Shown here one piece after another: positions 36,523 through 49,579 of a DNA stretch of 64,000 bases (position 1 is its first letter; the number at the start of each line of letters is the position of its first letter). The stretch spans positions 124,001 through 188,000 of the forward strand of contig JANDJI010000004.1 of assembly GCA_024331125.1 (NCBI GenBank), in the 5' to 3' direction. Position numbers and translations under genes: made by a program. A model generated the notes under the pieces. The model had not been told where the DNA came from. It saw only the letters and a program-made list of their open reading frames with translations, and ran no database searches. The DNA comes from Nitrospira sp. (GTDB lineage: Bacteria > Nitrospirota > Nitrospiria > Nitrospirales > Nitrospiraceae).

Positions 36523-37416
36523 TCACCGACTCGCTCGCTCTGTCATCGCTGTCTTGAGGGATTTGACGAACTCCGCCACCTGCTCGACCATGTCCGGGGC
36601 CTGTCGGCAATCCTCGATCCGCCGCACGACCGCCGAGCCGACGATCACACCGTCGGCAAAATACGACAGACCGGCGGCATCTTTCGGCGTGGCCACGCCG
36701 AATCCGACGGCGATCGGCGCGCTTGCCACCTTTCTGATTTTTTCGACGTTCTGGGCGACGTCGGCCACGTCGGTGAGTTCCGATCCGGTAATTCCCGTGA
36801 GTGACACATAATAGACGAATCCGTGCGACTGCCGCGCGACGAACGTTCGCCGATCCTTCGTGCTGGTGGGGGCCAGCAGAAAAATCAGCCGCAATCCAGC
36901 CTCCTTGGCCGGCCCCTTGAGGGGGCCCGCTTCGTCCGGGGGCATGTCCGGCACGATCATCCCATCGACACCCGCATCCTTCGCCGCTTGGCAGAAGGCC
37001 TCATAACCCATGGCGCAAATGGAATTGAAATACAGCATCAACACAATCGGAATGTTCGTGCGCTGCCGAAGGGACTTGACCGTGGTGAAAATCGATCGCA
37101 ATGACACGCCGTTGTTGAGCGCCCGCTGCGCCGCCCGCTGAATGATCGGTCCGTCGGCGATCGGATCCGAAAACGGCACACCCAGCTCGATGACATCGGC
37201 GCCGGCCTGCTCCAGCGCCAATACCAACTTCTCAGTGGCTTCAAGGCTCGGATCACCGGCCATAAGGTACACGATCAGCGCCTTCTTCTTTTCATCCTTC
37301 AACCGTCGAAACGTCGCATCAAGTCGATTTGAATCAGGTCGCCCGTGAGAAGGACGGGGCGTGGGACGAGAGGAGGTCCGCGCCCTCTTGGATTGCCGAT
37401 GCGAAGAGCCGATCAC
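36523..37416 (-). CDS. trpA: Tryptophan synthase alpha subunit
   Basis: 297 residues. TrpA splits indole-3-glycerol phosphate to indole. LMAGDPSLEATEKL, ELGVPFSDPIADGP (catalytic Asp), MGYEAFCQ, GMIVPDMPPDE and GVATPKDAA are the family blocks. I take GTG 37416 because AGGAAGG lies 6 bases upstream. About 30 residues at the N-terminus (rich in Arg/Ser/Pro) precede the usual start RLDATFRRL. Last gene of the trp operon, 18 bp after trpB. The 3' end is partly duplicated at 34607-34650. Confidence 0.95.
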   Translation of the reverse strand: MIGSSHRQSKRARTSSRPTPRPSHGRPDSNRLDATFRRLKDEKKKALIVYLMAGDPSLEATEKLVLALEQAGADVIELGVPFSDPIADGPIIQRAAQRALNNGVSLRSIFTTVKSLRQRTNIPIVLMLYFNSICAMGYEAFCQAAKDAGVDGMIVPDMPPDEAGPLKGPAKEAGLRLIFLLAPTSTKDRRTFVARQSHGFVYYVSLTGITGSELTDVADVAQNVEKIRKVASAPIAVGFGVATPKDAAGLSYFADGVIVGSAVVRRIEDCRQAPDMVEQVAEFVKSLKTAMTERASR

Positions 37417-37434
37417 GAATCACCTTCCTGCTTT

Positions 37435-38631
37435 TCAAAGCGCCACGCCGCGCATGCGCGCGATCTGCTGTACATCTTTGTCGCCGCGGCCCGAGAGATT
37501 CACGAGAACGATTTGGGATTTTTTCATCTTCGGCGCCAGCTTGACGACGTGCGCCACGGCATGGGCGCTTTCCAGCGCGGGCATGATGCCCTCTTCGCGC
37601 GTGAGCAAGTCGAAGGCCTCCAGCGCTTCCTCGTCCGTCGCATAGGCGTACTCGATGCGCCCTTGGTCGTGATAGAAACTGTGCTCCGGTCCGACGGCGG
37701 CATAGTCCAACCCGGCCGAGACGGAATGGGTCAGATTGATCTGGCCATCGTCGTCCTGGAGCAGATAAGTCATCGTGCCCTGCAATACTCCCGGTTTCCC
37801 GCCCGCGAAGCGCGCCGCGTGTTTGCCGCTCACGATGCCGACCCCTCCCGCCTCCACCCCGACCATCTTGACCTTCTTGTCTTGTAGAAAGGGATGGAAG
37901 AGGCCGATGGAATTGCTCCCTCCTCCCACGCAGGCCACAAGGTAATCGGGTAATTTGCCTTCCGCCGCCAGAATTTGTTTGCGTGCCTCGCGGCCGATCA
38001 CGGACTGAAAATCTCGGATCATCATGGGATAGGGATGAGCGCCGAGCACCGAGCCGAGCACATAGTGCGTCGTCCGCACGTTCGTGGTCCAATCGCGCAT
38101 CGCTTCGCTGATGGCGTCCTTCAACGTGCGGCTGCCCGTATCCACGCCTGTCACGGCAGCCCCCAGCAACCGCATGCGGAAGACGTTGAGTGCCTGCCGC
38201 TGCATGTCCTCCGTACCCATGTAAATTTCGCACTGGAGCCCGAACATCGCAGCAGCCGTCGCGGTCGCCACCCCGTGCTGACCGGCCCCGGTTTCGGCGA
38301 TGACACGAGGTTTTTTCATTCGCAGGGCGAGCAGCGCCTGGCCGATGGCGTTGTTGATCTTGTGCGCTCCCGTATGGCACAGGTCCTCCCGTTTGAGGTA
38401 GATCCTGGCCCCGCCCAACTTGGCGCTCAACCGATCGGCTCGATACAGGCTCGTAGGGCGCCCGACGTAGTGTTTGAGATAATGGGCAAGCTCCGTTTGA
38501 AACCGCCGGTCTTTTTTGGCCTTCGCGTACTGAGCTTCCAGTTCGAGCAGCGCCGGCATCAAGGTTTCGGGCACGTAACGGCCCCCATAGGGACCGAACC
38601 GGCCATGGCGGTCCGGCAACGAGGCTGTCAT
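37435..38631 (-). CDS. trpB: Tryptophan synthase beta subunit
   Basis: 398 residues. Joins indole and serine with pyridoxal phosphate. The PLP lysine is in [22 protein letters not shown] and [12 protein letters not shown] (phosphate loop) follow. ATG 38631 is preceded by GGAGAGG; an upstream in-frame codon would add 33 residues of unrelated sequence. It is the beta-1 type of the classic alpha2beta2 complex, downstream of trpF and followed by trpA. Confidence 0.96.
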   Translation of the reverse strand: MTASLPDRHGRFGPYGGRYVPETLMPALLELEAQYAKAKKDRRFQTELAHYLKHYVGRPTSLYRADRLSAKLGGARIYLKREDLCHTGAHKINNAIGQALLALRMKKPRVIAETGAGQHGVATATAAAMFGLQCEIYMGTEDMQRQALNVFRMRLLGAAVTGVDTGSRTLKDAISEAMRDWTTNVRTTHYVLGSVLGAHPYPMMIRDFQSVIGREARKQILAAEGKLPDYLVACVGGGSNSIGLFHPFLQDKKVKMVGVEAGGVGIVSGKHAARFAGGKPGVLQGTMTYLLQDDDGQINLTHSVSAGLDYAAVGPEHSFYHDQGRIEYAYATDEEALEAFDLLTREEGIMPALESAHAVAHVVKLAPKMKKSQIVLVNLSGRGDKDVQQIARMRGVAL

Positions 38632-38719
38632 CGACCTCTCCATTTGTTTGTCAGTAGGGGCGATAAAGCGCGCGACCCGTCGGCCGCGATCAACCGACGC
38701 AGTATAGAACCATGGGACC

Positions 38720-39346
38720 TTACGGCACAAGCTTCACCGCGTCGATGAACGATTTCACCTTGGCCGGGTCTTTCTTCCCCGGCCGCAATTCCACGCCGCT
38801 GCTGACGTCGACTCCATAGGGTCGTACCGATCGAACGGCGTCGGTCACGTTGTCCGGCGTCAGTCCGCCAGCCAGAAGAATCGGCGCCGTGCGGGCGATT
38901 TCAGCAGCCAAGGTCCAATCGACGGTCCGACCGGTCCCGCCGTAGGCCTGATCGGAAAACGCGTCGATGACGAACCCCCGCACCCCCGCTCGTCCGTGGA
39001 ATTCCGCCACCGCCAGCAGCGAACTCCGGTCCTTCAACCGAACGGCTTTGACGGCCGGCCGACCAAGCGCCTCGCAGTAGGACGCGGTCTCGTCTCCGTG
39101 CAGTTGGGCCAGGGCAAAGCCGCAGTCGTCCATCAGTTTCCTGACAAGATCGACCCCTTCGTTGACGAACACGCCGATCGACACGATGAACGGCGGAAGC
39201 GACGCGACAATGGCCCGTGCCGCCTCCGGCCTCACATAGCGAGGACTTTGTCGATACATCACGAAACCCAGCGCGTCGGCTCCGGCCTCCACCGCCACCC
39301 GCGCGTCTTCGCCGTCGGTGATTCCACAAATTTTGACCTTCACCAT
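38720..39346 (-). CDS. trpF: Phosphoribosylanthranilate isomerase
   Basis: 208 residues, (beta/alpha)8 barrel. [15 protein letters not shown] has the catalytic Cys, [13 protein letters not shown] and AQLHGDET (with general acid Asp near [11 protein letters not shown] and GVDVSSGVE) are typical. Catalyses an Amadori rearrangement, step 3 after TrpD. It is a separate gene, not fused to trpC. It overlaps nothing; 24 bp follow trpC. Confidence 0.95.
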   Translation of the reverse strand: MVKVKICGITDGEDARVAVEAGADALGFVMYRQSPRYVRPEAARAIVASLPPFIVSIGVFVNEGVDLVRKLMDDCGFALAQLHGDETASYCEALGRPAVKAVRLKDRSSLLAVAEFHGRAGVRGFVIDAFSDQAYGGTGRTVDWTLAAEIARTAPILLAGGLTPDNVTDAVRSVRPYGVDVSSGVELRPGKKDPAKVKSFIDAVKLVP

Positions 39347-39370
39347 GAATCGATCCTCGTTCCCCGTCGC

Positions 39371-40198
39371 TCACGCCGGCTGCGAATCACCGGTCGAAAC
39401 ACCGAGCAGCTCGCGCACCTTTTCACCGGTCCGTTTCGCCCGGATGAGCGACTCGCCGACCAGCATGGCGTGCACGCCGGCTTCGACCAACCGCAGAACG
39501 TCCCGGCGGGAATGAATCCCGCTTTCGCTGACGACGAGTTTATCGGCGGGGATTCGCTTGGCCAGGCGAAAGGTCACATCCAGATCGGTCGTGAAGGTCT
39601 TGAGGTCGCGATTGTTGACGCCGATCAATCTCGCGTCCGGCACCCATTCCAGCACCAGATCCAGCTCCCGCTCATGATGAGTCTCAAACAGCACGTCCAT
39701 GCCGAGTCCGGAGGCCAAGGCGTGATAGTCGACCAACTGCCGGCGCTCCAGCGCCGCGACGATCAGGAGCACCGCGTCGGCCCCATGGGCCCGCGCCTCG
39801 TAGAACTGAACGTCGCCGACCATGAATTCCTTGTTGAGCGCGGGGAGCGGCACGGCCTTCTTGATGTCCCGAAGATAGCGGAGATCGCCTTGAAAGAAAT
39901 CTTTGTCCGTCAACACCGAGACCGCCGACGCTCCATGGTCAAGATAGGCCTTGGCAATGCCTACATGGTCGAACCGGTCGGCGAACTCCTCCCGCAACAG
40001 TCCCAGGCTGGGCGACGCCTTTTTGACCTCGGCGATCAACGCGGGGCTTTGCCGGGTCCTCGTCGCATCGAGCGCCACGGCAAATCCCAACGGAGCCGGA
40101 GCGTCCCGAATCATCGCTTTGAGTTCGGCCAGATACGATCGGCTCTGCTTGTGCCGCAGTTCGGCCTTTTTGTGTTCCAAGATGCGATCAAGAATCAC
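39371..40198 (-). CDS. trpC: Indole-3-glycerol phosphate synthase
   Basis: 275 residues from GTG 40198, which overlaps the trpD stop in GTGA. ILDRILEHKKAEL is the typical N-terminus, IAEVKKASPSLGLLRE carries the catalytic Lys, and ALNKEFMVGDVQF, LIGVNNRDLKTF and SESGIHSRRDV follow. Upstream starts would extend into trpD. Forms the indole ring in the Trp pathway. Confidence 0.95.
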   Translation of the reverse strand: MILDRILEHKKAELRHKQSRSYLAELKAMIRDAPAPLGFAVALDATRTRQSPALIAEVKKASPSLGLLREEFADRFDHVGIAKAYLDHGASAVSVLTDKDFFQGDLRYLRDIKKAVPLPALNKEFMVGDVQFYEARAHGADAVLLIVAALERRQLVDYHALASGLGMDVLFETHHERELDLVLEWVPDARLIGVNNRDLKTFTTDLDVTFRLAKRIPADKLVVSESGIHSRRDVLRLVEAGVHAMLVGESLIRAKRTGEKVRELLGVSTGDSQPA

Positions 40199-41217
40199 GA
40201 TCGTCCGACTTTGTTCGTAAACGAAATCAGTCGCTCCAACTTTTCCGCGGCGGCGCCCGAGTCGATCGTCTGTTGCGCCAGTTGAAAGCCGTCCTGCAAC
40301 GTTTTCGCCTTGCCCCCGACCACCATGGCCGCCGCCGCGTTCAAACAGACGATTTCCCTGGGCGGTCCTTTGCAGCCCCGCAAAATGTCCCGCAGGATAC
40401 GGGCGTTGTCGGCGGGCGTTCCCCCCCCGAACTCCTTTCGCTGCACGCGCCGCAGGCCAAACTCCTCCGGAGCGATGAAGCTGCTCGACACCACGCCGGC
40501 CTTGCCTTCGGACACCTTCGTCCGATCCGCCAACGTCATCTCGTCCAACCCGTCCATTCCATGAATAACCAGGCAATGTTGGGTGCCAAGGTCCAGCAAG
40601 ACGCGCCCGAGGACGTCGGTCCACTTGGCATCATAGACGCCCAGCACCTGATGGGTGGCGCCCGCCGGATTCGCCAACGGCCCCAGCAGGTTTAAGATCG
40701 TCCTGATCCCCAAGTCACGTCTCGGTCCGGCGCAATATTTCATCGCTTCGTGGTAAAGCGGCGCGAACAGAAATCCCACCCCCACCTCGTCGATACAGTC
40801 GGCCACGTGATTCGGCTCCAAATCGATCTTGACGCCCAGCTCGGTCAACACATCGGCGCTGCCGCACTTGGACGATACCGACCGATTGCCGTGTTTGGCC
40901 ACGGTAATCCCGGCCCCGGCAGCCACCAACGCGGCGGCGGTCGAGATATTGAAGGTCTGTGCGCCGTCCCCTCCCGTGCCGCAAGTATCGACGACGATCT
41001 TGGCGCCGACCCTGATCCGAACGGAGCGGGAACGCATGGCCCTCACCGAGCCCACGATTTCCTCCGCCGTTTCTCCCTTTTGCCTGAGCCCCATGAGATA
41101 GGCGGCGATCTGCGCGGGAGTCGCGGACCCGTCCATGATTTCAGCCATGACCGCTTCCGTTTCCTGCGCGGACAAGTTGTGTCGGTCGGCCAGTTTGGCG
41201 ATGGCGTCTCTGATCAT
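40195..41217 (-). CDS. trpD: Anthranilate phosphoribosyltransferase
   Basis: 340 residues. The PRPP-binding GTGGDGAQTFNIST motif and KHGNRSVSSKCGSADVLTELG are the TrpD signatures; RTILNLLGPLANPA is the second. Transfers the phosphoribosyl group to anthranilate. Starts 22 bp after trpG and ends overlapping trpC by 4 bp. Confidence 0.96.
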   Translation of the reverse strand: MIRDAIAKLADRHNLSAQETEAVMAEIMDGSATPAQIAAYLMGLRQKGETAEEIVGSVRAMRSRSVRIRVGAKIVVDTCGTGGDGAQTFNISTAAALVAAGAGITVAKHGNRSVSSKCGSADVLTELGVKIDLEPNHVADCIDEVGVGFLFAPLYHEAMKYCAGPRRDLGIRTILNLLGPLANPAGATHQVLGVYDAKWTDVLGRVLLDLGTQHCLVIHGMDGLDEMTLADRTKVSEGKAGVVSSSFIAPEEFGLRRVQRKEFGGGTPADNARILRDILRGCKGPPREIVCLNAAAAMVVGGKAKTLQDGFQLAQQTIDSGAAAEKLERLISFTNKVGRS

Positions 41218-41239
41218 GTCGATGAGTCTGCGGGGATAG

Positions 41240-41803
41240 TCACAGTTTCAGGAAGTTCCTCAGCAAATCTTTCCCGGCGGTCGTCAGGATCGACTCGGGG
41301 TGAAACTGCACCCCTTCGGCCCCCGATGTTTTATGGCGAATGCCCATGATCTCTCCCTCGTCGGTCTCCGCGGAAATCTCGAAACAGCCGGGAAGGGTCG
41401 CGCGATCGACGATCAACGAATGGTACCGCGTCGCTTCAAACGGGTTGGGTAACTCTCGATAAATCGTTCGGCCGTCGTGCCGGATCATCGAGGTCTTGCC
41501 GTGCATCAAGCGCGGAGCGCGGATGATGGTTCCTCCGAAGGCGGCGGCCAGCGATTGATGCCCCAAACAGACGCCGAGAATCGGAATTGTTCCCGCGAAC
41601 GTGCGGATCGCCTCGACGGAAATGCCGGCTTCCTTGGGAGTACAAGGGCCGGGAGAAACGACGATGCGAGAGGGGCGCAGGTCTTCAATGCGAGCGAGCG
41701 TGATCTCGTCGTTGCGATAGACGACGACGTCTTCGCCCAACTCGCCGAGATACTGCACCAGGTTGTAGGTAAATGAGTCGTAGTTGTCGATGACCAGCAG
41801 CAT
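41240..41803 (-). CDS. trpG: Anthranilate synthase glutamine amidotransferase subunit
   Basis: 187 residues. Class I glutamine amidotransferase with the nucleophile Cys in [16 protein letters not shown] and the His/Glu pair in VQFHPESI. It supplies ammonia to TrpE. It could also serve para-aminobenzoate synthesis (PabA), as in organisms with one shared subunit; the genomic place supports TrpG. Confidence 0.94.
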   Translation of the reverse strand: MLLVIDNYDSFTYNLVQYLGELGEDVVVYRNDEITLARIEDLRPSRIVVSPGPCTPKEAGISVEAIRTFAGTIPILGVCLGHQSLAAAFGGTIIRAPRLMHGKTSMIRHDGRTIYRELPNPFEATRYHSLIVDRATLPGCFEISAETDEGEIMGIRHKTSGAEGVQFHPESILTTAGKDLLRNFLKL

Positions 41804-41866
41804 AACGTGAAAGGGGCCGATCGCCGGCTTGCAACCGACAACCGCATCGCGCCCCGCCTTCCGACC

Positions 41867-43363
41867 CTATTCCAACCCCTGTTCCGCCAGCTCGATCGCC
41901 TTCATCATGGCCCTGGCCTTGTTGCAGGTCTCTTCATATTCGTGCTCGGGGCTCGAATCGGCGACGATACCCGCGCCGGCCTGAATGAAAGCTCGATGGC
42001 GAAACACCACAACGGTCCTAATATTGATACACATATCCATATTGCCGGAAAAACTGATGTACCCCACCGCCCCGGCATAGGGACCCCGTTTCGTCGGCTC
42101 CAACTCCTCGATAATTTCCATCGCCCTGATTTTTGGCGCACCGGACACGGTTCCGGCCGGAAAACATGCCTTGAGCACGTCATAGACGGTTTTGGATCGA
42201 GCCAATTTCCCCGTCACGTTGGAAACGATGTGCATCACGTGGGAATACCGTTCGACCGTCATCAGCGATTCGACCTGCACCGAGCCCGGTTCGGCCACCC
42301 GCCCGACGTCGTTTCTCCCCAGATCGACGAGCATGATGTGTTCCGCCCGCTCTTTGGCGTCGGCGAGGAGGCGTCGCTCCAGTTGAGCATCCTCCTCCAG
42401 CGTCGCCCCGCGTCTCCTGGTTCCCGCGATCGGGCGCACCGAAATGAGCCCGTCTTCGCAACGGACCAGAATCTCCGGCGAGGACCCGATCAGCTCGACG
42501 CCGGCGACGCGCAGATAATACATGTAGGGCGAGGGATTGACGACGCGCAGCGCCCGATAGAGTTGAAACGGCGGCGCTTGAAGGTTGGTCTCCCATCGTT
42601 GGGACAACACGCACTGAAAAATGTCTCCGGCCTTGATGTACTCTTTCGCCGTCTCCACCATCTTTTCAAAGTCCACCTTGCTCATGTTCGGCGTAAAACG
42701 GAGGGGAGAACGACGGCGCTTGGGCCGTGCTTGACGAAGAGGGCGGCGCAACCGGGAGATCATCTTTTCGATGTTGCCGATCGCGGCCCGGTACGCGGAG
42801 CGAACGTCGCGATCCGAGGCGGACTTTACGTGCGCATTGGCCACGACTTTGATCTTTTGCGAGACGTTGTCGAAGATCAGCAGCGTTTCGGTCAACAACA
42901 GCGCAAAGTCCGGCAGGTCGAGACGCTCCTTCGGCCGGGGCGGAATGTCCTCGAACGTCCTCACCATGTCGTAGCCGATATAGCCGACGACTCCCCCGAC
43001 GAAACGAGGCAGACCGGGAACCGTCACGGGCCGATAGGCCTCCATGAATTCCCGCAATCGATCGAGGGGAGCGCCGCGGCCGGGAATCCGTCTGGTCCGT
43101 TTCCCTTCTTTGACAAGGAGATCGCCTCGATCTTCGACGATCACGGTCGTGGCGCCGCTTCCCAAAAAGGAATACTGCGCCCACTTTTCGCCCCCTTGAA
43201 TGCTTTCGAGCAGATAGGCCGACGGGCCGTGATCGATCTTGGCGAAGGCGGACACCGGCGTATCATGGTCCGCCAAAATCTCCCGATACAACGGAATGAG
43301 ATTCCCCTCCTTCGTGCGGGAACGAAAGTCCTCGAAGCTGAGCGAATACGATTGCGATCCCAT
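41867..43363 (-). CDS. trpE: Anthranilate synthase component I
   Basis: 498 residues. Chorismate-using enzyme: FVGGVVGYIGYDMVRTFE, GDIFQCVLSQRW, SPEILVRC, RPIAGTRRRG and AGTVSGAPKIRAMEII are family landmarks. First gene of the trpEGDCFBA operon on the minus strand, 63 bp before trpG. Feedback inhibition by tryptophan would be at the N-terminal site (SAFAKIDHGPSAYLLESIQGG). No obvious trp leader peptide is seen between it and the LysM gene, which ends 13 bp upstream. Confidence 0.96.
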   Translation of the reverse strand: MGSQSYSLSFEDFRSRTKEGNLIPLYREILADHDTPVSAFAKIDHGPSAYLLESIQGGEKWAQYSFLGSGATTVIVEDRGDLLVKEGKRTRRIPGRGAPLDRLREFMEAYRPVTVPGLPRFVGGVVGYIGYDMVRTFEDIPPRPKERLDLPDFALLLTETLLIFDNVSQKIKVVANAHVKSASDRDVRSAYRAAIGNIEKMISRLRRPLRQARPKRRRSPLRFTPNMSKVDFEKMVETAKEYIKAGDIFQCVLSQRWETNLQAPPFQLYRALRVVNPSPYMYYLRVAGVELIGSSPEILVRCEDGLISVRPIAGTRRRGATLEEDAQLERRLLADAKERAEHIMLVDLGRNDVGRVAEPGSVQVESLMTVERYSHVMHIVSNVTGKLARSKTVYDVLKACFPAGTVSGAPKIRAMEIIEELEPTKRGPYAGAVGYISFSGNMDMCINIRTVVVFRHRAFIQAGAGIVADSSPEHEYEETCNKARAMMKAIELAEQGLE

Positions 43364-43376
43364 TCCGCGCGATCCG

Positions 43377-44036
43377 TTACTCGATTCCCACGATCAACCG
43401 CTGGCCGACTTCGATGATGTCGTCCGGCAACTTATTCATCTGTTTCAATTTCTCGGTTTCGACCCCGTAGCGCCGGCTGATGCGAAACAGCGTCTCCCCC
43501 GGTTTGACGACATGGATGATCGTCCCTCCCTTACCGGATGGAATCGGCTCTTTGGGTATGTCCACGCCTTTCGCCGCTTTCGGTGGAATCGGCTGGGGCT
43601 TATCGCCGGAGGGCTGCGACTCGGCGGGTAACTCCGATTTTTTCGACTTCGCCGTCTGACCGCTCAGTTTGCGCATCTCCTCCATGGCCTTCCGCTCAAG
43701 GAGCGCCGCTTCCTTCACGGCTTCGGTCTCTTCCTGGAGGCGCGTCATTTGTTCGCGGATCGACTGGATTTGCGCAAGCAATTCCCGGTTGCGAGCTTCG
43801 AACTCCACTAATTCACGCTTGGTCCGCTTGACCTCGCTCTCCAATTCCGCGGCTCGCCGTTCTTCTTGAGCCAGCAACCGCTGAAAATTCAGGCTCCGCG
43901 CCTTTTCGGCATCGTATTTCTCTTCCAGCACCACGCATCCGCTGAGCAGGAGGCCGCACGCGACCAGCATGCCGGCCGGCGAACGTTTCAGTGCCTCCCA
44001 TGCCTTCCGATTGACCGTCGCCACGTCTTCTTCCAT
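43377..44036 (-). CDS. LysM lipoprotein with coiled coil
   Basis: 219 residues from ATG 44036, preceded by AAGGAGGAAGTG. Lipobox LLLSGC (mature Cys about 32), a long coiled coil (about 40-115, EERRAAELESEVKRTKRELV and QEETEAVKEAALLERKAM), a Pro/Lys linker, and a C-terminal LysM peptidoglycan-binding domain (IIHVVKPGETLFRISRRYGV). It is probably an outer-membrane lipoprotein touching the cell wall. Immediately upstream of trpE on the same strand, so the trp genes may be under its transcription. Confidence 0.85.
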   Translation of the reverse strand: MEEDVATVNRKAWEALKRSPAGMLVACGLLLSGCVVLEEKYDAEKARSLNFQRLLAQEERRAAELESEVKRTKRELVEFEARNRELLAQIQSIREQMTRLQEETEAVKEAALLERKAMEEMRKLSGQTAKSKKSELPAESQPSGDKPQPIPPKAAKGVDIPKEPIPSGKGGTIIHVVKPGETLFRISRRYGVETEKLKQMNKLPDDIIEVGQRLIVGIE

Positions 44037-44186
44037 CACTTCCTCCTTCCGACGACCCTCACCCCTCGGGACCTCATAGAACCGCGAACCGCCCCCTCGG
44101 CCGATCTTGGGCAGCCTCCCGGAGAAAGGATTAGAATAGTGGCCGACGGCGCGAAAGTCAAAGTGAGCCAAGGTTCGACGGTTTGA

Positions 44187-47584
<3,398 letters not shown>

Positions 47585-47804
47585 TTGTGATCGTTGCTTA
47601 AGGATGTTCTATCGAAGCGGACTGTCGGGAAACCAGGCGTGCGTCATGACGAGGAGCAAGTTGTATCACCATTTTGGAGAGTCTCCTACGGATTTCCAAT
47701 GTTCTCCGACACCGATACATCTACCATAGGGGAGGAGTCGAGGCAAGGGATTTACAAAAAAGACAAAATAAATCAACGAATTACAAATCGTCTGTGCGGT
47801 TGTT

Positions 47805-48485
47805 TTATCCGTCGTCCCGCACGACGAACGACTCGACGTTCAGCTTGCGGTCCAAACGAGCAGAGGCGGCTTGAGCCTCGGCCTCCGTTCTGAATTGCCC
47901 GATCTGAACCCGATAGCGACGCCCTTCCGGCAAATCAACTCGGGTAATGCGACCGACCGGAAACTCCGCCTGGGCCTGGGAGAGAAGCGTTTTGGCATTC
48001 TCCGGATCGGCGAACGAGCCGATCTGCACTCTGAGCGCTCCCGGGCCGCCGGGCCGCGGAGAATAGCCGATCACCCGCAATTCGATCTCATCGGTCCCCC
48101 TGCCCGTCATACCGATGGCTTTTGCCCCGGCCAGCGACAGATCCAGCACTCGTCCTCTCACAAAAGGGCCTCGGTCATTGATCCGCACCGTCACTTGGCG
48201 GCCGGATGTCAAGGAACGGACGACAGCAACGGAGCCCAGGGGCAATGTTCGATGGGCGGCGGTCAACTGGTGCATATCATACCGCTCGCCGTTGGCGGTC
48301 TTGTTCCCATGAAAGCCCGGCCCGTACCACGAGGCGACGCCCCGTTGGATAAAGCCGATCGGGTAGCCTGGAGGATGATCGACCTGAGCAGGAGACGATC
48401 TGCAACTTTGAAGGGCAAGAGCGCCGCAGAAAGCGACTGCGGCAGCCAATCCGTGGACGATTCGCGCAAGCGGCTGAGGCCGCAT
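47805..48485 (-). CDS. rlpA: RlpA-type lytic transglycosylase with SPOR domain
   Basis: 226 residues. A lipobox (LQSC at about residue 28) marks it as a lipoprotein. The double-psi beta-barrel region has VASWYGPGFHGNKTANGERYD, HRTLPLGSVAVV and RINDRGPFVRGRVLDLS with the catalytic Asp; the C-terminus is a SPOR domain (LRVQIGSFADPENAKTLL) that binds denuded glycan at division sites. RlpA cuts naked glycan at the septum. The start is 3 bp past the ACT-domain gene stop, so they are one transcript. Confidence 0.9.
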   Translation of the reverse strand: MRPQPLARIVHGLAAAVAFCGALALQSCRSSPAQVDHPPGYPIGFIQRGVASWYGPGFHGNKTANGERYDMHQLTAAHRTLPLGSVAVVRSLTSGRQVTVRINDRGPFVRGRVLDLSLAGAKAIGMTGRGTDEIELRVIGYSPRPGGPGALRVQIGSFADPENAKTLLSQAQAEFPVGRITRVDLPEGRRYRVQIGQFRTEAEAQAASARLDRKLNVESFVVRDDG

Positions 48486-48488
48486 GGG

Positions 48489-48899
48489 TCAAAACTCATC
48501 AAGGGATTGATTGCGAAGGACCGTCAACGCTTTGTTGGTGTTGGAAACGGTCAGGACCACGATCGCCCGTTTCCCTTCCCTGGACGGCGTACAGTATCCG
48601 CATTTAATGTTGATGCGGTGCTTGTTCAACAAATCAGCCACTTCTTTGAGTGCGCCAGGCTTGTTTTCGAGACTGAGCAACAGGGCCGTCTCTTCGGCAA
48701 ATCTGACCTTTGCCGCCTTGAGCGCGGCCCTGGCCCCTTCGACGTCTGCAACCAACAGACGGAGTTTGCCCCTGCCGGTCACCTCGGGAGCGGAAAACGC
48801 CTTGATGTTGACTCCCGCCTCTCCCAAGACCGACGCCACTTTGGCCAACACACCCGGTTTACTGAGACTGCTGACGACGAACTGCGTCGTGGTAGGCAT
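48489..48899 (-). CDS. Protein of two ACT domains
   Basis: 136 residues, with two ACT repeats (VVSSLSKPGVLAKVASVLGE and LLSLENKPGALKEVADLLNK). Such tandem ACT proteins bind amino acids as regulators; the ligand and partner are not known. It is upstream of rlpA on the same strand, with a 3-bp gap. A regulatory role in amino acid metabolism is inference. Confidence 0.8.
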   Translation of the reverse strand: MPTTTQFVVSSLSKPGVLAKVASVLGEAGVNIKAFSAPEVTGRGKLRLLVADVEGARAALKAAKVRFAEETALLLSLENKPGALKEVADLLNKHRINIKCGYCTPSREGKRAIVVLTVSNTNKALTVLRNQSLDEF

Positions 48900-49295
48900 A
48901 CCGTGCGACTCCGTATTGAAGTGTGGACGATGCCGACTATTTCACCAACGGTCCAGGTTGGGCCATATAGTTTCAGGCGCTGATACGTGCATCTTGCTCG
49001 CCCCTCGCCCTCACCGTCCGTCGGGGAGCACCATGTCACTGCCTTGCTTGCAGCGCGGCACCCGTTCGGCGTGAGGAATGCTCATCTATATATAGATGGA
49101 GCATCATCCTGTCAACGCGAACGATGGTATCGGTCAATATGCCCCTCTGTTCCCCAATAAGTCATCAGCAGAGAATTAATGCCGCGAAACGCGGCTTCGG
49201 AATGGGCTCCGAGCAAAAAACCATCGATCAGATCTCGTCACCGAACAGCCTACGCCGTTGCATGCTGGTGCGGAGGACCTCCGGTTCGGGCGTAG
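48900..49295. other. Start of the accessory island
   Basis: About 400 bases without a recognised gene. The only clear structure is a perfect 16-bp palindrome CATCTATATATAGATG (49083-49098) that could be an operator or site for a regulator; AT-rich, against a GC-rich surround. From here on gene decay, IS fragments and toxin-antitoxin pairs predominate. Confidence 0.5.
49083..49098. promoter_or_regulatory. 16-bp perfect palindrome, possible operator
   Basis: CATCTATATATAGATG reads the same on both strands. It lies 180 bp upstream of the ACT-domain gene start and about 200 bp before the HigB remnant. It may be a repressor site or part of a promoter; nothing else supports either. Confidence 0.35.
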
Positions 49296-49577
49296 TGGGC
49301 GGGCGATTTCGTTAAAAAGACTCCTGATCCCCTTTATCTTTTTGAGTTGCGGCTGCCAGAAGCCGACCTGCTCCGTGACAGCATCTACGAGCTGCGCGTC
49401 GGGCTTCAGGGTATCAACTATCGGATTCTGTATTTCTTCCATGGACAAACAGCAGCGGTGCTGGCGCATGGGCTGGTGAAGGAACGGGTGGTCCCGTCGC
49501 GGGAGATCGACGTGGCGCTGGCGCGGAAACGCCGGTTTGAACAAGAAACGGAGCGGCATACGTACCAGGAGACATAA
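49296..49577 (+). pseudogene. N-truncated HigB/RelE-type toxin
   Basis: An open frame from 49296 to TGA 49577 encodes the C-terminal two thirds of a RelE/HigB-like mRNA interferase (phage Gp49-like): FELRLPEADLLRD, IYELRVGLQGINYRILYFFHG and ALARKRRF. In frame the only upstream codon is TAG (49293-49295) and no ATG or clear site is found, so the N-terminus is gone. The antitoxin follows 2 bp later, and is itself broken. Confidence 0.75.
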
Positions 49578-49579
49578 CC

